A stretch of DNA of 64,000 nt from Oceanobacillus kimchii X50 (GCF_000340475.1 NZ_CM001792.1:1634659-1698658), one strand, 5' to 3'. Positions 27,690-36,796 are shown, counted from the first letter of the stretch. Made by a program: numbers and translations. The notes: generated by a model not told the origin, from the sequence alone.

Positions 27690-28619
27690 TTGGCACAAGT
27701 TCAAGGATATAAAAACGGAAGAATAAATATCATCTTGCAAGACCAAAAGGTGATGGAGCAGCCAAAAGCAGAATCACGTACTGCAGTAGCGAAACGGACG
27801 AATAGTCCTTTACAATTAGTCGACAGAGAATTTTCCTCTTTTGTTGGGTTAAAGGATTTAAAAACATCGATTAAAGAAATATATGCGAGTATACTCATTA
27901 ATGAGAAACGAAAAGAATCAGGGTTAAAGGATTCAAAGCAAGTGCTTCATATGTTGTTTAAAGGAAATCCTGGCACGGGAAAGACAACGGTAGCTCGTAA
28001 GCTTGCAAAGATTTATCATGAAATGAACATTCTATCCAAAGGTCATTTTATTGAAGCGGAACGTGCAGATTTAGTAGGAGAATATATTGGGCAGACAGCA
28101 CAAAAAACACGAGCGATTATTCAGCGTGCTATGGGAGGTGTCTTATTTATTGATGAAGCGTATTCGCTTTCCCGTGGAGGAGAAAAAGATTTCGGTAAAG
28201 AAGCAATTGATACGCTTGTCAAACATATGGAGGATCAACATCAAGATTTAGTGCTTATTTTAGCTGGATATCCATATGAGATGGAACGATTTCTAACGTT
28301 TAATCCTGGATTGGAATCACGATTTCCATTTATACTAGAATTTGATGATTATGGTGTGGAAGAATTAATGGAAATTGCAAAGCGTATGGTAGATGAACGA
28401 GAATATAAATTTTCTAGAGAAGCAGAATGGAAGCTGAGAAATCATTTAGCGAGAAAAGTTCGCGCCTGTAGTGCGAATTTTTCAAATGCTCGTTACGTTC
28501 GAAATGTGATTGAACGTGCGATACGCCTTCATGCGGTCCGTTTATTATCCGAGGATAATTATAGTTCAAACGACTTAATGTTATTGACTGGAGAAGATAT
28601 GTTGTTAGATATAGAATAA
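27690..28619 (+). CDS. spoVK: Stage V sporulation protein K, AAA ATPase
   Basis: SpoVK (SpoVJ) is a CbxX/CfxQ-type AAA ATPase needed late in sporulation. The 309-residue product has Walker A GNPGTGKTTVARKLAK, Walker B GGVLFIDEAYSL and the sensor segment LILAGYPYEMERFL. The start is TTG 27690 after a GGGGTGATGG site. It precedes hflX and ynbB as in B. subtilis. Confidence 0.94.
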   Translation: MAQVQGYKNGRINIILQDQKVMEQPKAESRTAVAKRTNSPLQLVDREFSSFVGLKDLKTSIKEIYASILINEKRKESGLKDSKQVLHMLFKGNPGTGKTTVARKLAKIYHEMNILSKGHFIEAERADLVGEYIGQTAQKTRAIIQRAMGGVLFIDEAYSLSRGGEKDFGKEAIDTLVKHMEDQHQDLVLILAGYPYEMERFLTFNPGLESRFPFILEFDDYGVEELMEIAKRMVDEREYKFSREAEWKLRNHLARKVRACSANFSNARYVRNVIERAIRLHAVRLLSEDNYSSNDLMLLTGEDMLLDIE

Positions 28620-28663
28620 GGGTATACTAATAATAGTGAAAAACACAAGAAAGAGGTTCATAC

Positions 28664-29905
28664 ATGACGCAAGAGAAAGTATTAGTAATTGCCGTAAATC
28701 AAACAAAACAAGAAGATCACCGATTTCAATCTTCTTTACATGAACTTGTCTCGTTATGTAAAACAGCTGGTGGTACGGTCGAAGAAATAATCACTCAAAA
28801 GCGCGACCGTATTCACCCTGCTACATATATGGGGGAAGGGAAGCTACATGAAATTCATGAAATTATAGAAACTAAAGAGATAGATATCGTTGTTGCCAAT
28901 AATGAATTATCTGCGGGTCAAATTCGAAACTTATCAGATGTATTTGGTGTTCGAGTGCTTGATCGTAGCCAGCTGATTCTTGATATATTTGCAATGCGTG
29001 CGCAAACCAAGGAAGGGAAACTCCAAGTAGAACTAGCGCAGTTGGAGTATTTGCTTCCTCGCTTGCATGGACAGGGCACACAATTATCTCGGCTTGGAGC
29101 AGGTATTGGTACGAGGGGGCCTGGTGAAACCAAATTAGAGACAGATCGACGCCACATTGAACGAAGGATTTATGATATAAAACGTCGCCTTCAGTTAGTG
29201 GTTAAACAGCGTAGTCAATATAGGAAACGTAGGAAAGAAAATGACGTATTTCAAATCGCAATTGTTGGATATACCAATGCTGGAAAATCAACACTTTTCA
29301 ACCGATTAACCAAAAGTAGTTCATTAGAAGAAGATCAATTATTCGCTACACTAGATCCGTTAACAAGAAGAGTAAAGTTACCGTCGGATATGATTTGTTT
29401 AATAACAGATACGGTTGGATTTATTCAAGATTTACCCACAGCGTTAATTGCAGCATTTAAATCTACATTAGAAGAAGTTGCTGAGGCAGACTTCTTATTG
29501 CATGTGGTTGATGCGTCTGATTCTGATTTGAACCAGCAGCAAAAGACAGTGCAAAAATTATTAGAAGAACTTAATGCAAATCATATTCCGATACTTACGG
29601 TTTATAATAAAAAAGATTTAGTACATGGGGAAGATTTTATTGCTAATCAATTTCCGAACGTATTAATTAGCGCTTATGATGAAAATGATCTTTATCATAT
29701 GATGTTACAGATAGAATCTATTTTAAAAGAAGAATGGGGTTTTTACACTACGCATGTACATCCGGAAGAAGGAGATTTACTTTATCGACTAAAAACAGAG
29801 ACACTGATAACACATAGAGAATTTAATGAGGAAAAGGAACAATATGTTGTACAAGGATTTGTTCGATATAACCATCCTTTGAATCGTTTGGTAGAGGAGA
29901 AATAG
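28664..29905 (+). CDS. hflX: GTPase HflX
   Basis: HflX binds the 50S subunit and rescues or splits stalled ribosomes. The 413-residue protein has the N-terminal HflX domain (HPATYMGEGKL, NNELSAGQIRNL), the middle LPRLHGQGTQLSRLGAGIG, and a G domain with G1 GYTNAGKST, G3 DTVGF and G4 NKKD. In B. subtilis it is ynbA. Confidence 0.96.
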   Translation: MTQEKVLVIAVNQTKQEDHRFQSSLHELVSLCKTAGGTVEEIITQKRDRIHPATYMGEGKLHEIHEIIETKEIDIVVANNELSAGQIRNLSDVFGVRVLDRSQLILDIFAMRAQTKEGKLQVELAQLEYLLPRLHGQGTQLSRLGAGIGTRGPGETKLETDRRHIERRIYDIKRRLQLVVKQRSQYRKRRKENDVFQIAIVGYTNAGKSTLFNRLTKSSSLEEDQLFATLDPLTRRVKLPSDMICLITDTVGFIQDLPTALIAAFKSTLEEVAEADFLLHVVDASDSDLNQQQKTVQKLLEELNANHIPILTVYNKKDLVHGEDFIANQFPNVLISAYDENDLYHMMLQIESILKEEWGFYTTHVHPEEGDLLYRLKTETLITHREFNEEKEQYVVQGFVRYNHPLNRLVEEK

Positions 29906-29910
29906 TCATC

Positions 29911-31149
29911 ATGATGGAGTTACTTATGGAACAAGCAGAACAAGATTGTACATTACAGCATAAAGATATACAAAAAAATGTAGAAATCAACCAAAAGCGT
30001 GTGCTTAATGCATTTCGTCATCATCGCATCAGTGATACCCATCTCCAAGGAACGACGGGGTATGGATACGATGATATTGGCAGAGATTCTTTGGAGGCAG
30101 TATATGCGGAAGTTTTTGGTGGTGAAGACGCGCTCGTTCGCCCTCAATTAGTTTCCGGCACTCATGCTATTACGACAGCTTTATTCGGTGTGCTTCGACC
30201 AGGGGATGAACTGGTTTATATTACTGGTAAGCCATACGACACAATGGAAGAAGTAATAGGAAAGCCAGGAAAACAAGAAGGATCTTTATATGACTTTAAT
30301 ATAGGATATCGTGAAATTTCTTTACTTCCTGATGGGACTGTGAATTACAAGCAAGTGAAAGACAGCTGGACAAGCAATACAAAAGTAATTGCCATTCAAC
30401 GATCGAAAGGATATGATCAGCGTCCATCTTTTACTATAGATCAGATTGGTGAAATGATTCAATTTGTAAAGGAAATAGACCCGTCTGTTACTGTATTTGT
30501 CGATAATTGTTATGGGGAATTTACGGAAACGAATGAACCACTTCATATAGGAGCAGATTTAATGGCAGGGTCGCTCATTAAAAATCCAGGAGGTGGTCTG
30601 GTTCGTGCTGGGGGGTATATTGCTGGAAATAAGGAATTAATCCACCTATGCGCTAATCGTTTAACTGCCCCAGGACTTGGTAAAGAAACGGGAGCGTCAT
30701 TAGGGATGTTGCAAGAGATGTATCAGGGATTTTTCTTGGCTCCTCATATTGTTGGAGAAGCGTTGAAAGGAGCAATTTTAACTGCTAGATTTTTAGAGTT
30801 AGCAGGATTTCAGACATCACCGTCGTATTTAGATAAAAGGACAGATCTAATCCAAACAGTTACATTTGATGAAGCAGATCAGATGATCGCTTTCTGTCAA
30901 TCTATACAGGAAAATTCTCCGATTAATTCCTATGTAAAACCATATCCAAGTGATATGCCGGGTTATGAAGATCAAGTCATCATGGCTGCTGGTACATTTA
31001 TACAAGGTTCAAGCATAGAACTTTCTGCTGACGGGCCAATTAGAGCTCCTTATACAGCTTATGTACAAGGTGGTCTAACCTATACTCATGTTAAAATTGC
31101 GTTATTAGAAGCAATAAAAACATTAAAAGATAAGGGTTTAGTTTCGTAA
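29911..31149 (+). CDS. ynbB: YnbB, PLP-dependent methionine-gamma-lyase-like protein
   Basis: The 412-residue protein belongs to the Cys/Met-metabolism PLP enzyme group called 'aluminium resistance protein' or YnbB. Visible motifs are GYGYDDIGRDSLE, RPQLVSGTHAI, FVDNCYGEF and the PLP-lysine region GSLIKNPGGGLVRAGGY. The true reaction is not settled. It follows hflX by five bases and precedes glnR, the B. subtilis order. The ATG at 29911 is used, with GAGGAG ten bases upstream. Confidence 0.9.
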   Translation: MMELLMEQAEQDCTLQHKDIQKNVEINQKRVLNAFRHHRISDTHLQGTTGYGYDDIGRDSLEAVYAEVFGGEDALVRPQLVSGTHAITTALFGVLRPGDELVYITGKPYDTMEEVIGKPGKQEGSLYDFNIGYREISLLPDGTVNYKQVKDSWTSNTKVIAIQRSKGYDQRPSFTIDQIGEMIQFVKEIDPSVTVFVDNCYGEFTETNEPLHIGADLMAGSLIKNPGGGLVRAGGYIAGNKELIHLCANRLTAPGLGKETGASLGMLQEMYQGFFLAPHIVGEALKGAILTARFLELAGFQTSPSYLDKRTDLIQTVTFDEADQMIAFCQSIQENSPINSYVKPYPSDMPGYEDQVIMAAGTFIQGSSIELSADGPIRAPYTAYVQGGLTYTHVKIALLEAIKTLKDKGLVS

Positions 31150-31183
31150 AATTAGGGAAAATTTAAATGGATAGATAATTTCA

Positions 31184-31234
31184 TGTTAGAAATGCTAACA
31201 TTTGTTTGACATATAAGCTAACGTTGAATATAAT
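31184..31234 (+). promoter_or_regulatory. glnRA promoter with two GlnR/TnrA operators
   Basis: TTGACA (31206-31211), 17 bases, TATAAT (31229-31234) is a consensus SigmaA promoter. Upstream lies a perfect TGTNA-N7-TNACA operator (31184-31200). A second copy, TGACA-N7-TAACG (31207-31223), overlaps the -35 and spacer. The arrangement of two sites matches GlnRo1 and GlnRo2 of B. subtilis, giving repression of glnRA under nitrogen excess. Confidence 0.9.
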
Positions 31235-31263
31235 AGCATTATAAATGAAAAGGGGGTCATCTT

Positions 31264-31662
31264 TTGAATGATAAAGATCGGCGTTCCATGCCCTTGTTTT
31301 CCATTGGTATTGTTATCAAACTTACAGAGTTAACTGCAAGACAAATACGATACTATGAAGAAAATGAATTGATAGCACCAGAACGTACCAAAGGTAACCA
31401 GCGTTTGTTTTCATTCAATGATGTTGACCGTTTACTAGAAATCAAGGATTTACTTGATAAAGGCTTAAATATGGCTGGGATAAAGCTATTATTGGCTGAA
31501 GGACAAAAAGTTGTTGAGACATCTAAAAAAAATGACTCCAACATATCTGACAGGGAACTTCGAACTATTTTAAGAAATGAGTTGAACGAAGCTGGAAGAA
31601 TGGGGAAAACTAGTATTCGACAAGGGGAACTTGCTCGTTTCTTTACGAGCCAATATCAGTAG
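31264..31662 (+). CDS. glnR: Nitrogen repressor GlnR (MerR family)
   Basis: GlnR represses glnRA and related genes when feedback-inhibited glutamine synthetase binds it. The 132-residue protein has the MerR winged helix (LFSIGIVIKLTELTARQIRYYEENELI, in parts) and a short C-terminal tail that senses glutamine synthetase (about residues 100-132, ELARFFTSQ). The start is TTG 31264 after AAAAGGGGG. It lies next to glnA in the usual operon. Confidence 0.95.
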   Translation: MNDKDRRSMPLFSIGIVIKLTELTARQIRYYEENELIAPERTKGNQRLFSFNDVDRLLEIKDLLDKGLNMAGIKLLLAEGQKVVETSKKNDSNISDRELRTILRNELNEAGRMGKTSIRQGELARFFTSQYQ

Positions 31663-31751
31663 TAAGTTAGAAAAATGATTACTACATACAAAGAACGTAG
31701 TGGGATTTTTTCTGATCATAAAAATCAAATTAAATTATAGGAGGAGAACGA

Positions 31752-33089
31752 ATGGGTAAGTCATTTACGAAAGAAGAAGTTATTAAGCAAATACAAGAGG
31801 AAAATGTTAAGTTTATCCGATTACAATTTACAGATATGCTAGGAACAATTAAAAACGTGGAAATTCCTTATAGTCAATTAGATAAAGCTTTAGATAATAA
31901 AATGACGTTTGATGGTTCTAGTATTGAAGGTTTTGTACGTATTGAAGAATCTGATATGTTATTATACCCAGATTTAGATACTTTTGTAGTATTTCCATGG
32001 ACTTCTGAAAAAGGTAAAGTAGCACGATTCATTTGTGATATATATAATCCGGATGGTACTCCATTTGAAGGTTGCCCACGCTATAACTTGAAGCGCAATC
32101 TAAAGAAAATGGAAGAGTTAGGATTTGATGCATTCAACATTGGAACGGAACCAGAGTTCTTCTTATTTAAATTAGATGAAAAAGGCGAACCAACTCTTGA
32201 ATTGAATGACCACGGTGGTTATTTCGACCTTGCACCAACAGATTTAGGTGAAAATTGCCGTCGTGATATTGTGTTAGAATTAGAAGAAATGGGCTTTGAA
32301 ATTGAAGCTTCTCATCACGAAGTTGCTCCAGGGCAGCATGAAATTGACTTTAAATACTCGGATGCAGTAAAACATGCAGACGATATTCAAACTTTCAAAC
32401 TAGTAGTTAAAACAATTGCTAGAAAGCATAACTTACATGCTACATTCATGCCGAAACCATTATTCGGTGTAAATGGATCTGGTATGCATGTGAATATGTC
32501 CTTGTTTAACGGGAAAGAGAATGCATTCTATGACACTAGCGGTGAGCTAGAATTAAGCAAGACTGCATATCAATTTATCGCTGGTATTATTAAGCACGCG
32601 ACTAACTTTACAGCAGTAACTAACCCAACTGTAAATTCGTATAAACGTCTAGTACCTGGATATGAAGCACCTTGTTATGTTGCTTGGTCTGGTTCTAACC
32701 GTAGTCCTTTAATACGTATTCCAAGTTCTCGTGGATTAAGTACACGTGTTGAAGTACGTAGTGTAGATCCATCTGCTAACCCGTACATGGCTCTAGCAGT
32801 ACTACTTGCATCAGGATTAGATGGTATTGAACAAGGTTTAGAAGCTCCAGAATCTGTAGACCGTAACATCTATGTTATGGATAAAGCTGAACGCGAAGCT
32901 AACGGTGTTCAAGACCTTCCAGCAACATTGAAAGATGCAATGGATAACTTGAAACAAGATGAAGTATTAGTAGCTTCTCTTGGTGAACACTTATTCGAGC
33001 ACTTTATTGAAGCGAAAGAAATTGAATGGGATATGTTCCGTACAACTGTACACCCTTGGGAACGTGAACAATATCTATCAAACTATTAA
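31752..33089 (+). CDS. glnA: Glutamine synthetase, type I
   Basis: GlnA makes glutamine from glutamate and ammonia, and in its feedback-inhibited form acts as a chaperone for GlnR and TnrA. The 445-residue enzyme has FDGSSIEGF, the ATP-binding [14 protein letters not shown], and the flap region with [10 protein letters not shown]. It lacks the adenylylation insert, consistent with the Gram-positive GSI-alpha type. AGGAGGAG precedes the ATG. Confidence 0.97.
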   Translation: MGKSFTKEEVIKQIQEENVKFIRLQFTDMLGTIKNVEIPYSQLDKALDNKMTFDGSSIEGFVRIEESDMLLYPDLDTFVVFPWTSEKGKVARFICDIYNPDGTPFEGCPRYNLKRNLKKMEELGFDAFNIGTEPEFFLFKLDEKGEPTLELNDHGGYFDLAPTDLGENCRRDIVLELEEMGFEIEASHHEVAPGQHEIDFKYSDAVKHADDIQTFKLVVKTIARKHNLHATFMPKPLFGVNGSGMHVNMSLFNGKENAFYDTSGELELSKTAYQFIAGIIKHATNFTAVTNPTVNSYKRLVPGYEAPCYVAWSGSNRSPLIRIPSSRGLSTRVEVRSVDPSANPYMALAVLLASGLDGIEQGLEAPESVDRNIYVMDKAEREANGVQDLPATLKDAMDNLKQDEVLVASLGEHLFEHFIEAKEIEWDMFRTTVHPWEREQYLSNY

Positions 33090-33169
33090 GCTTGATAGAA
33101 TAGAGTTTTTAAGGTAGTGGTTTGGTGGGTGTGCTTTTATGATTTATATTGGCACCCCGAAACACCCAC
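33075..33169 (+). terminator. Two hairpins after glnA
   Basis: CTATCAA (33075-33081) and TTGATAG (33092-33098) form a short stem that overlaps the glnA stop and is followed by TTTTT. Further on, GTGGGTGT (33125-33132) and ACACCCAC (33162-33169) form a second stem with a long loop. The first is a plausible terminator. The second lies next to the integrase remnant and may belong to the accessory DNA. Confidence 0.45.
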
Positions 33170-33177
33170 GAAAAAAT

Positions 33178-33381
33178 TTATTTTAAAATACCTTCCATGT
33201 ATTTTTCAAATTGGGAGGTATTTTTTGTTTCTAGTTTACTTGAAATGTAGGAATATACATCAGACGTTATTTGAATGCTACCATGCCCCAGTCTTTCTTG
33301 AATATATTTCATATCTGCCCCAGCTTCTAATTGTAAAACTGCATGAGTGTGTCGTAGGGAATGTATAGGTAAAGGTTTCAA
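33178..33381 (-). pseudogene. Tyrosine integrase, C-terminal remnant
   Basis: Only the last 67 codons of a phage-type tyrosine recombinase remain. The conserved box HSLRHTHAVLQLEAGADMKY carries the catalytic H-x-x-R. QERLGHGSIQITSDVYSYIS carries the LGH motif and the nucleophile Tyr in its usual context. The catalytic core upstream (first Arg and Lys) is missing. It sits directly after glnA, marking an old integration edge. Confidence 0.85.
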
Positions 33382-33392
33382 TTTTGCTCACT

Positions 33393-33760
33393 TTAATATG
33401 CAAGTAAAGGCATTAAACAAACTTGATTTTGGCATGAAATTACCATCTTTTCTACAGGAAGATTACTGGATAGATCGAATAGAATGATGGTGACGGATAA
33501 AACTTCTTTGTGTTTGCAACCAACTTGATTGAAACAATGAACAAATTCATTGTAATCACTTAATTTGACGTATACATCTCTACCTTTCATGCCATCATAT
33601 GGTTTAATGACAACAAGTAAAATAGATTTTGCCCATCCCACGCTCTATTAAATTCTTTATTTATAAATTCAACATTTTCCGGAGCAGGGATACCTTTTCC
33701 TCTTAGCATTCTACTAGTAACTTCTTTCCTATTAGTTCTTGTGCCGCAAGTGCAGTATTA
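33393..33760 (-). pseudogene. Decayed accessory gene, unrecognised
   Basis: A minus-strand coding trace is split between frames. One part (about 33650-33750) reads SRMLRGKGIPAPENVEFINK and continues into another frame with VVIKPYDGMKGRDVYVK and a stop at 33393. I do not recognise the family. The frame changes mid-phrase, so this looks like a frameshifted gene within phage debris. Its orientation matches the integrase fragment. Confidence 0.4.
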
Positions 33761-33866
33761 AAAACTACTTAGAATTTCCCCTCGTCTAATTAAATATGAC
33801 TTTTTGTTATATGCCATTTTGAATCTTTATTTAGGCAAAGGTTGAAATTCTATTCCTCTTTCGTAA

Positions 33867-34010
33867 GCTCTAGAAGAGTATGTATCTGGAAATGAATACG
33901 GTTTCACTTTTGTCAATAATGAAATTGTGGGAATTGCCAATAGACTTCATAAAGAGAGGGTACCGAGATTTGTATGTGAAGATTGTCAAATCGAAATATT
34001 AATTAAATAA
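33867..34010 (+). pseudogene. Phage gene fragment, 3' end
   Basis: The frame after an in-frame TAA at 33864 encodes 47 codons including GNEYGFTFVNNEIVGIANR and ends RFVCEDCQIEILIK. The two-Cys CEDC tail suggests a small zinc-binding part. No start or ribosome site is present. A hairpin (ATAGGGGGAG with CTCCCCTAT, 34012-34036) follows. I cannot name the family. Confidence 0.35.
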
Positions 34011-34039
34011 AATAGGGGGAGCTACGACTCCCCTATCCC

Positions 34040-34150
34040 GTGTGGAGGCAGCTGCACTGGGTTATTTATATTGTAAGTTTTGGTGTTGGATTGTTAGGGG
34101 GGTTAAATTGGACAAGACGGATGATTACAAAACAATTGTTACCGCAGTGA
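34040..34150 (+). CDS. Possible 36-residue membrane peptide upstream of the holin
   Basis: A GTG-started frame encodes a peptide beginning MWRQLHWVIYIVSFGVGLL and ending TKQLLPQ, with one membrane helix and a basic tail. It overlaps the next small frame (34108-34200) in a different phase. There is no convincing ribosome site. Small hydrophobic frames of this kind are common just before holin genes in phages, but this may be chance. Confidence 0.25.
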   Translation: MWRQLHWVIYIVSFGVGLLGGLNWTRRMITKQLLPQ

Positions 34151-34200
34151 TAACAGGAATTATCAGCGGAGCTATTGCTTTATTTTTTGCTAAATTTTAA
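34108..34200 (+). CDS. Possible 30-residue phage membrane peptide
   Basis: A TTG at 34108, a few bases after AGGGGGG, opens a frame for MDKTDDYKTIVTAVITGIIS and a hydrophobic end GAIALFFAKF. It has a charged head and one membrane helix, and is followed 21 bases later by the holin gene with its own ribosome site. It probably belonged to the same lysis operon. I do not recognise a named family. Confidence 0.45.
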   Translation: MDKTDDYKTIVTAVITGIISGAIALFFAKF

Positions 34201-34221
34201 GACTTGAAGAAGGTGAAAAGC

Positions 34222-34454
34222 ATGGATAAAGCGACACTAACACGCACCATAGTATTAGTTATTGCATTGGTTAACCAGTTCTTGGTGATATTTGGATTAA
34301 ACCCTATACTGGGACAGAACAACTATGGGGAGAAGTAATAGCAATGATTATTACTGCTGTAGCTGCTACATGGGCATGGTTCAAAAATAACTATGTAACT
34401 GCTAGAGGTAAGAGTCAAAAAGAAGTATTACAACGAAATAGCCTTATTAAATAG
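34222..34454 (+). pseudogene. Phage holin (phi-LC3/SPP1-like), frameshifted
   Basis: The gene starts at ATG 34222 after GAAGGTG and reads MDKATLTRTIVLVIALVNQF and LVIFGLNP, then shifts frame near 34296. The +1/-1 frame continues with TGTEQLWGEVIAMIITAVAA and TWAWFKNNYVTARGKSQKEV to a TAG at 34452. Joined, the two halves give a normal holin of about 77 residues with two membrane helices. As read it encodes only 38 residues. It is directly upstream of a lysin, so this was a holin-endolysin cassette. Confidence 0.8.
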
Positions 34455-34487
34455 GTGGCTAGTCCAAACGGGCAAGCCACTTTTTTA
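34454..34487 (+). terminator. Hairpin between holin and amidase (repeat of 51017-51049)
   Basis: GTGGCTAGTCC and GGGCAAGCCAC form a stem followed by TTTTTT, overlapping the holin stop. Nearly the same sequence (GTGGCTAGTCCTGTCGGGCA and AGTCACTTTTTT) lies at 51017-51049 in front of the other lysin. Confidence 0.8.
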
Positions 34488-34514
34488 ATACAAAATATTA
34501 AGGAGGAATTTATA

Positions 34515-35354
34515 ATGAGTAAAATTTATTTAGATCCAGGACATGGTGGAACAGACCCGGGTGCAGTAGGAAACGGACTGCAAGAAAAGAATGTTAATTT
34601 AACAATTGCACTTAAAACTAGAGACATTCTTAATCGTGATTATGAAGGGCATAGCATTCGTATGAGTAGGACAAGCGACACGACTCGGAGTCTTGCACAA
34701 CGTACAAATGATGCGAATAGTTGGGGCGCTGATTACTTTGTGAGTATTCATATTAATGCTGGTGGTGGAACTGGTTACGAGGATTATATTTACAATGGCA
34801 GTGTTTCCAATAACACAGTGACTTACCGTGATAGAGTTCATGCAGAAATTATGAGACAAGTGGATTTTAGAAATCGGGGTAAAAAGCGTGCTAACTTCCA
34901 TGTATTACGTGAATCAAATATGCCTGCTGTATTAACAGAGAATGGATTCATTGACACAGTAGCTGATGCAAATAAGTTGAAATCAGATGCTTATCTTAAT
35001 CGTATTGCGCTAGGTCATGCCAATGGTATTGCACAAGCGTTAGGGTTAAGAAGAAAATCTGGTGGAGGTAGCACCTATACGGTACAATCAGGAGATACTC
35101 TTTGGAGCATTGCCCAAGCCCACAATATGACTGTGCAACAATTAAAAGACTTAAACGGATTAACTGACGACACTATTTATCCGGGGCAAGTTTTAATTGT
35201 TAGCAGTGTCGGGGCTGTTTATCATACAGTTCAATCCGGTGAAACGCTTTGGGGAATTGCACAGCAGTATAATACAACGGTTAGCGCAATCAGAAGCCTT
35301 AATGGATTGACTGGTGATATTATTCGGCCTGGTCAGAGATTACGGGTAAGATAA
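34515..35354 (+). CDS. N-acetylmuramoyl-L-alanine amidase (Amidase_3) with two LysM domains
   Basis: This phage-type endolysin cuts the amide bond between muramic acid and the stem peptide. The 279-residue product has an N-terminal Amidase_3 domain (about 1-175) with zinc ligands in [21 protein letters not shown] and [10 protein letters not shown], and a short Gly/Ser linker. Two LysM domains follow (about 190-235 and 238-279; [19 protein letters not shown] and [20 protein letters not shown]). ATG 34515 follows AAGGAGG, so I reject the longer frame from 34455. It has no signal peptide and would have needed the broken holin upstream. Confidence 0.93.
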   Translation: MSKIYLDPGHGGTDPGAVGNGLQEKNVNLTIALKTRDILNRDYEGHSIRMSRTSDTTRSLAQRTNDANSWGADYFVSIHINAGGGTGYEDYIYNGSVSNNTVTYRDRVHAEIMRQVDFRNRGKKRANFHVLRESNMPAVLTENGFIDTVADANKLKSDAYLNRIALGHANGIAQALGLRRKSGGGSTYTVQSGDTLWSIAQAHNMTVQQLKDLNGLTDDTIYPGQVLIVSSVGAVYHTVQSGETLWGIAQQYNTTVSAIRSLNGLTGDIIRPGQRLRVR

Positions 35355-35368
35355 ATTAAAATAAAAAT

Positions 35369-35397
35369 CCTGCTTTTGGTAAATTACCAGAGGCAGG
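35369..35397 (+). terminator. Hairpin after the amidase gene
   Basis: CCTGC and GCAGG enclose TGGTAA and TTACCA in a near-perfect stem. It lies 15 bases after the amidase stop. There is no T run, so it may act as a weak terminator or protect the mRNA end. Confidence 0.5.
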
Positions 35398-35536
35398 GGG
35401 TTATTTGTATATTACTTATCTATTACATGAAAAATACTATATTACTAAAAAAACTATGTATGAGATAATTAAGTATTAGGAAATTAGTTTATACGTTATA
35501 AGCTTTCACATATAAAAAGACTCTGATATCAAAACC

Positions 35537-35927
35537 TTAACTGTACCCACCTCTGATGGGAAAAACTAAAATGAAATTAGTAACATCTCAGTTTATTTTG
35601 AAAGTAATGGGGAAATCTTACATTATTCAGAGCTTTATGTTTGAAAATCTGAAAAAACACATTTAAGTTGAACTATTACTTAATGGTGAAGTTCAAGAAC
35701 ACGGAGTTACAAATGAGGAATTCACCACCGCTGAAAATTACCAAAAAAATCAAGAGGGAGCTATTCAACCTGCTGGAGTGGATTGGAATGCCTTTCTAAC
35801 ATGTATGGGCATTACAGGTGTAGCAACTTCTCTTATATCATCTGTTTGTGGTCTTGCATGTGCAGCTGGTGTATTAGTATTTAATGCGGTCACTGTTTCA
35901 GGCTGTATAGCTGGAAGTTGGATATAA
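35537..35927 (+). pseudogene. Bacteriocin-like precursor (halocin-C8-like layout), broken
   Basis: A coding trace reads LTVPTSDGKN, stop, NEISNISVYFESNGEILHYS, stop, then shifts frame near 35667 to an 86-codon open stretch. That stretch gives LLNGEVQEHGVTNEEFTTAE, a short spacer, and a hydrophobic Cys-containing C-terminus with CMGITGVATSLISSVCGLAC and SGCIAGSWI. The layout (prodomain plus Gly/Ala-rich core with spaced Cys) is that of secreted bacteriocin precursors of the halocin-C8-like group in bacilli. That family call rests on memory of the pattern. No intact start exists, so the gene is dead as read. Confidence 0.5.
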
Positions 35928-35941
35928 TTGATATAAGGTAG

Positions 35942-36108
35942 GTGAATAATGTGGAGATAATTGCTTCTCTTCTATTAGCTTCAGCTTTGATTTTAATAGA
36001 GGCATCTTCAAAGAGAAAAGAACAAAAAATCAAATTACAGCTGCATATTTACTTTTAGGATCTGCTTCCATACCGCTAGCTATATTCTTCGATAATATGT
36101 GCAAGTGA
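35942..36108 (+). pseudogene. Small two-helix membrane protein, frameshifted (possible immunity gene)
   Basis: A GTG at 35942, after AAGGTAGG, gives MNNVEIIASLLLASALILIE then a basic segment. The frame then shifts near 36035 to ITAAYLLLGSASIPLAIFF and ends at TGA 36106. Joined, it would be about 55 residues with two membrane helices. Its place 14 bases after a bacteriocin-like gene and its layout suggest an immunity protein. Both genes being broken fits loss of the pair together. Confidence 0.4.
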
Positions 36109-36168
36109 AATACAAGATAAACAGGAGAAAGTTTCATGGCACAAAAATAATTGATATATAGAATACTT

Positions 36169-36603
36169 ATGTTTTTACCGGAAGAAAGATTGAATGAAGC
36201 GTTATTAGGTGAAAAATATAATAAGGCAAACCTGCGTAAGTTTTTTAAGGGCCTCTGAGTATGAAGTAAGCGAAACAAAGAAAGAAACAGATAATTTTTT
36301 AAAGCTTTATGACCAAAAGTAGACAATTAAATAAAAGAATTTCCTTATCAAAAGTATCTAAATTCATTTGTACTATGTTTATTGGTGGATATAAATGCTA
36401 TCTGAAAAGGAGAAGAAATAATAAGAGAGCAATTGTCGAAGTCAGATCCAGATGCACTGAATACCTGCTTATCAACGATAACTTCGGAGTTAATGATGAC
36501 ATTAAGACATCACAACGAAAACGCAATGACAACAAAAGTAGTCAAAGTAATGGAAAGGACTGAGTATAACGCTCTGTCAGATGAAGTAAAAGACAGAGTA
36601 TGA
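36169..36603 (+). pseudogene. Decayed coding traces, unrecognised
   Basis: Several short phrases look coding but change frame: MFLPEERLNEALLGEKYNKA, ASEYEVSETKKETDNFLKLY, and a longer run with EQLSKSDPDALNTCLSTITS and VVKVMERTEYNALSDEVKDR that ends at TGA 36601. A short frame overlapping that stop (ATGA) reads MRWRNAIFQAAVEVLGWR. None can be named. They look like remains of one or two small phage or plasmid genes. The 84-codon frame 36309-36563 is a different phase and does not look real. Confidence 0.35.
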
Positions 36604-36796
36604 GGTGGAGAAATGCAATCTTCCAAGCCGCTGTGGAAGTTTTAGGATGGAGATAGTAAAAAAGCAAGGGATTATTTAATGCCCATACTTTTTTGCCATT
36701 TAGAACTATTACCATAAATAGTTTAAATTGTATATAAGTGAGTTTATTATATAATCGTGGTCATTGATTAAGTATTCAAAGAATATTCGGGAATAG

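Noticed and set aside
33117..33368. 83-codon plus frame after glnA
   Set aside because: It is the antisense of the integrase fragment, which carries the recognisable HxxR, LGH and Tyr motifs on the minus strand.
36309..36563. 84-codon plus frame in the phage debris
   Set aside because: Composition is basic and unordered, and a different frame over the same bases gives more protein-like text (EQLSKSDPDALNT).
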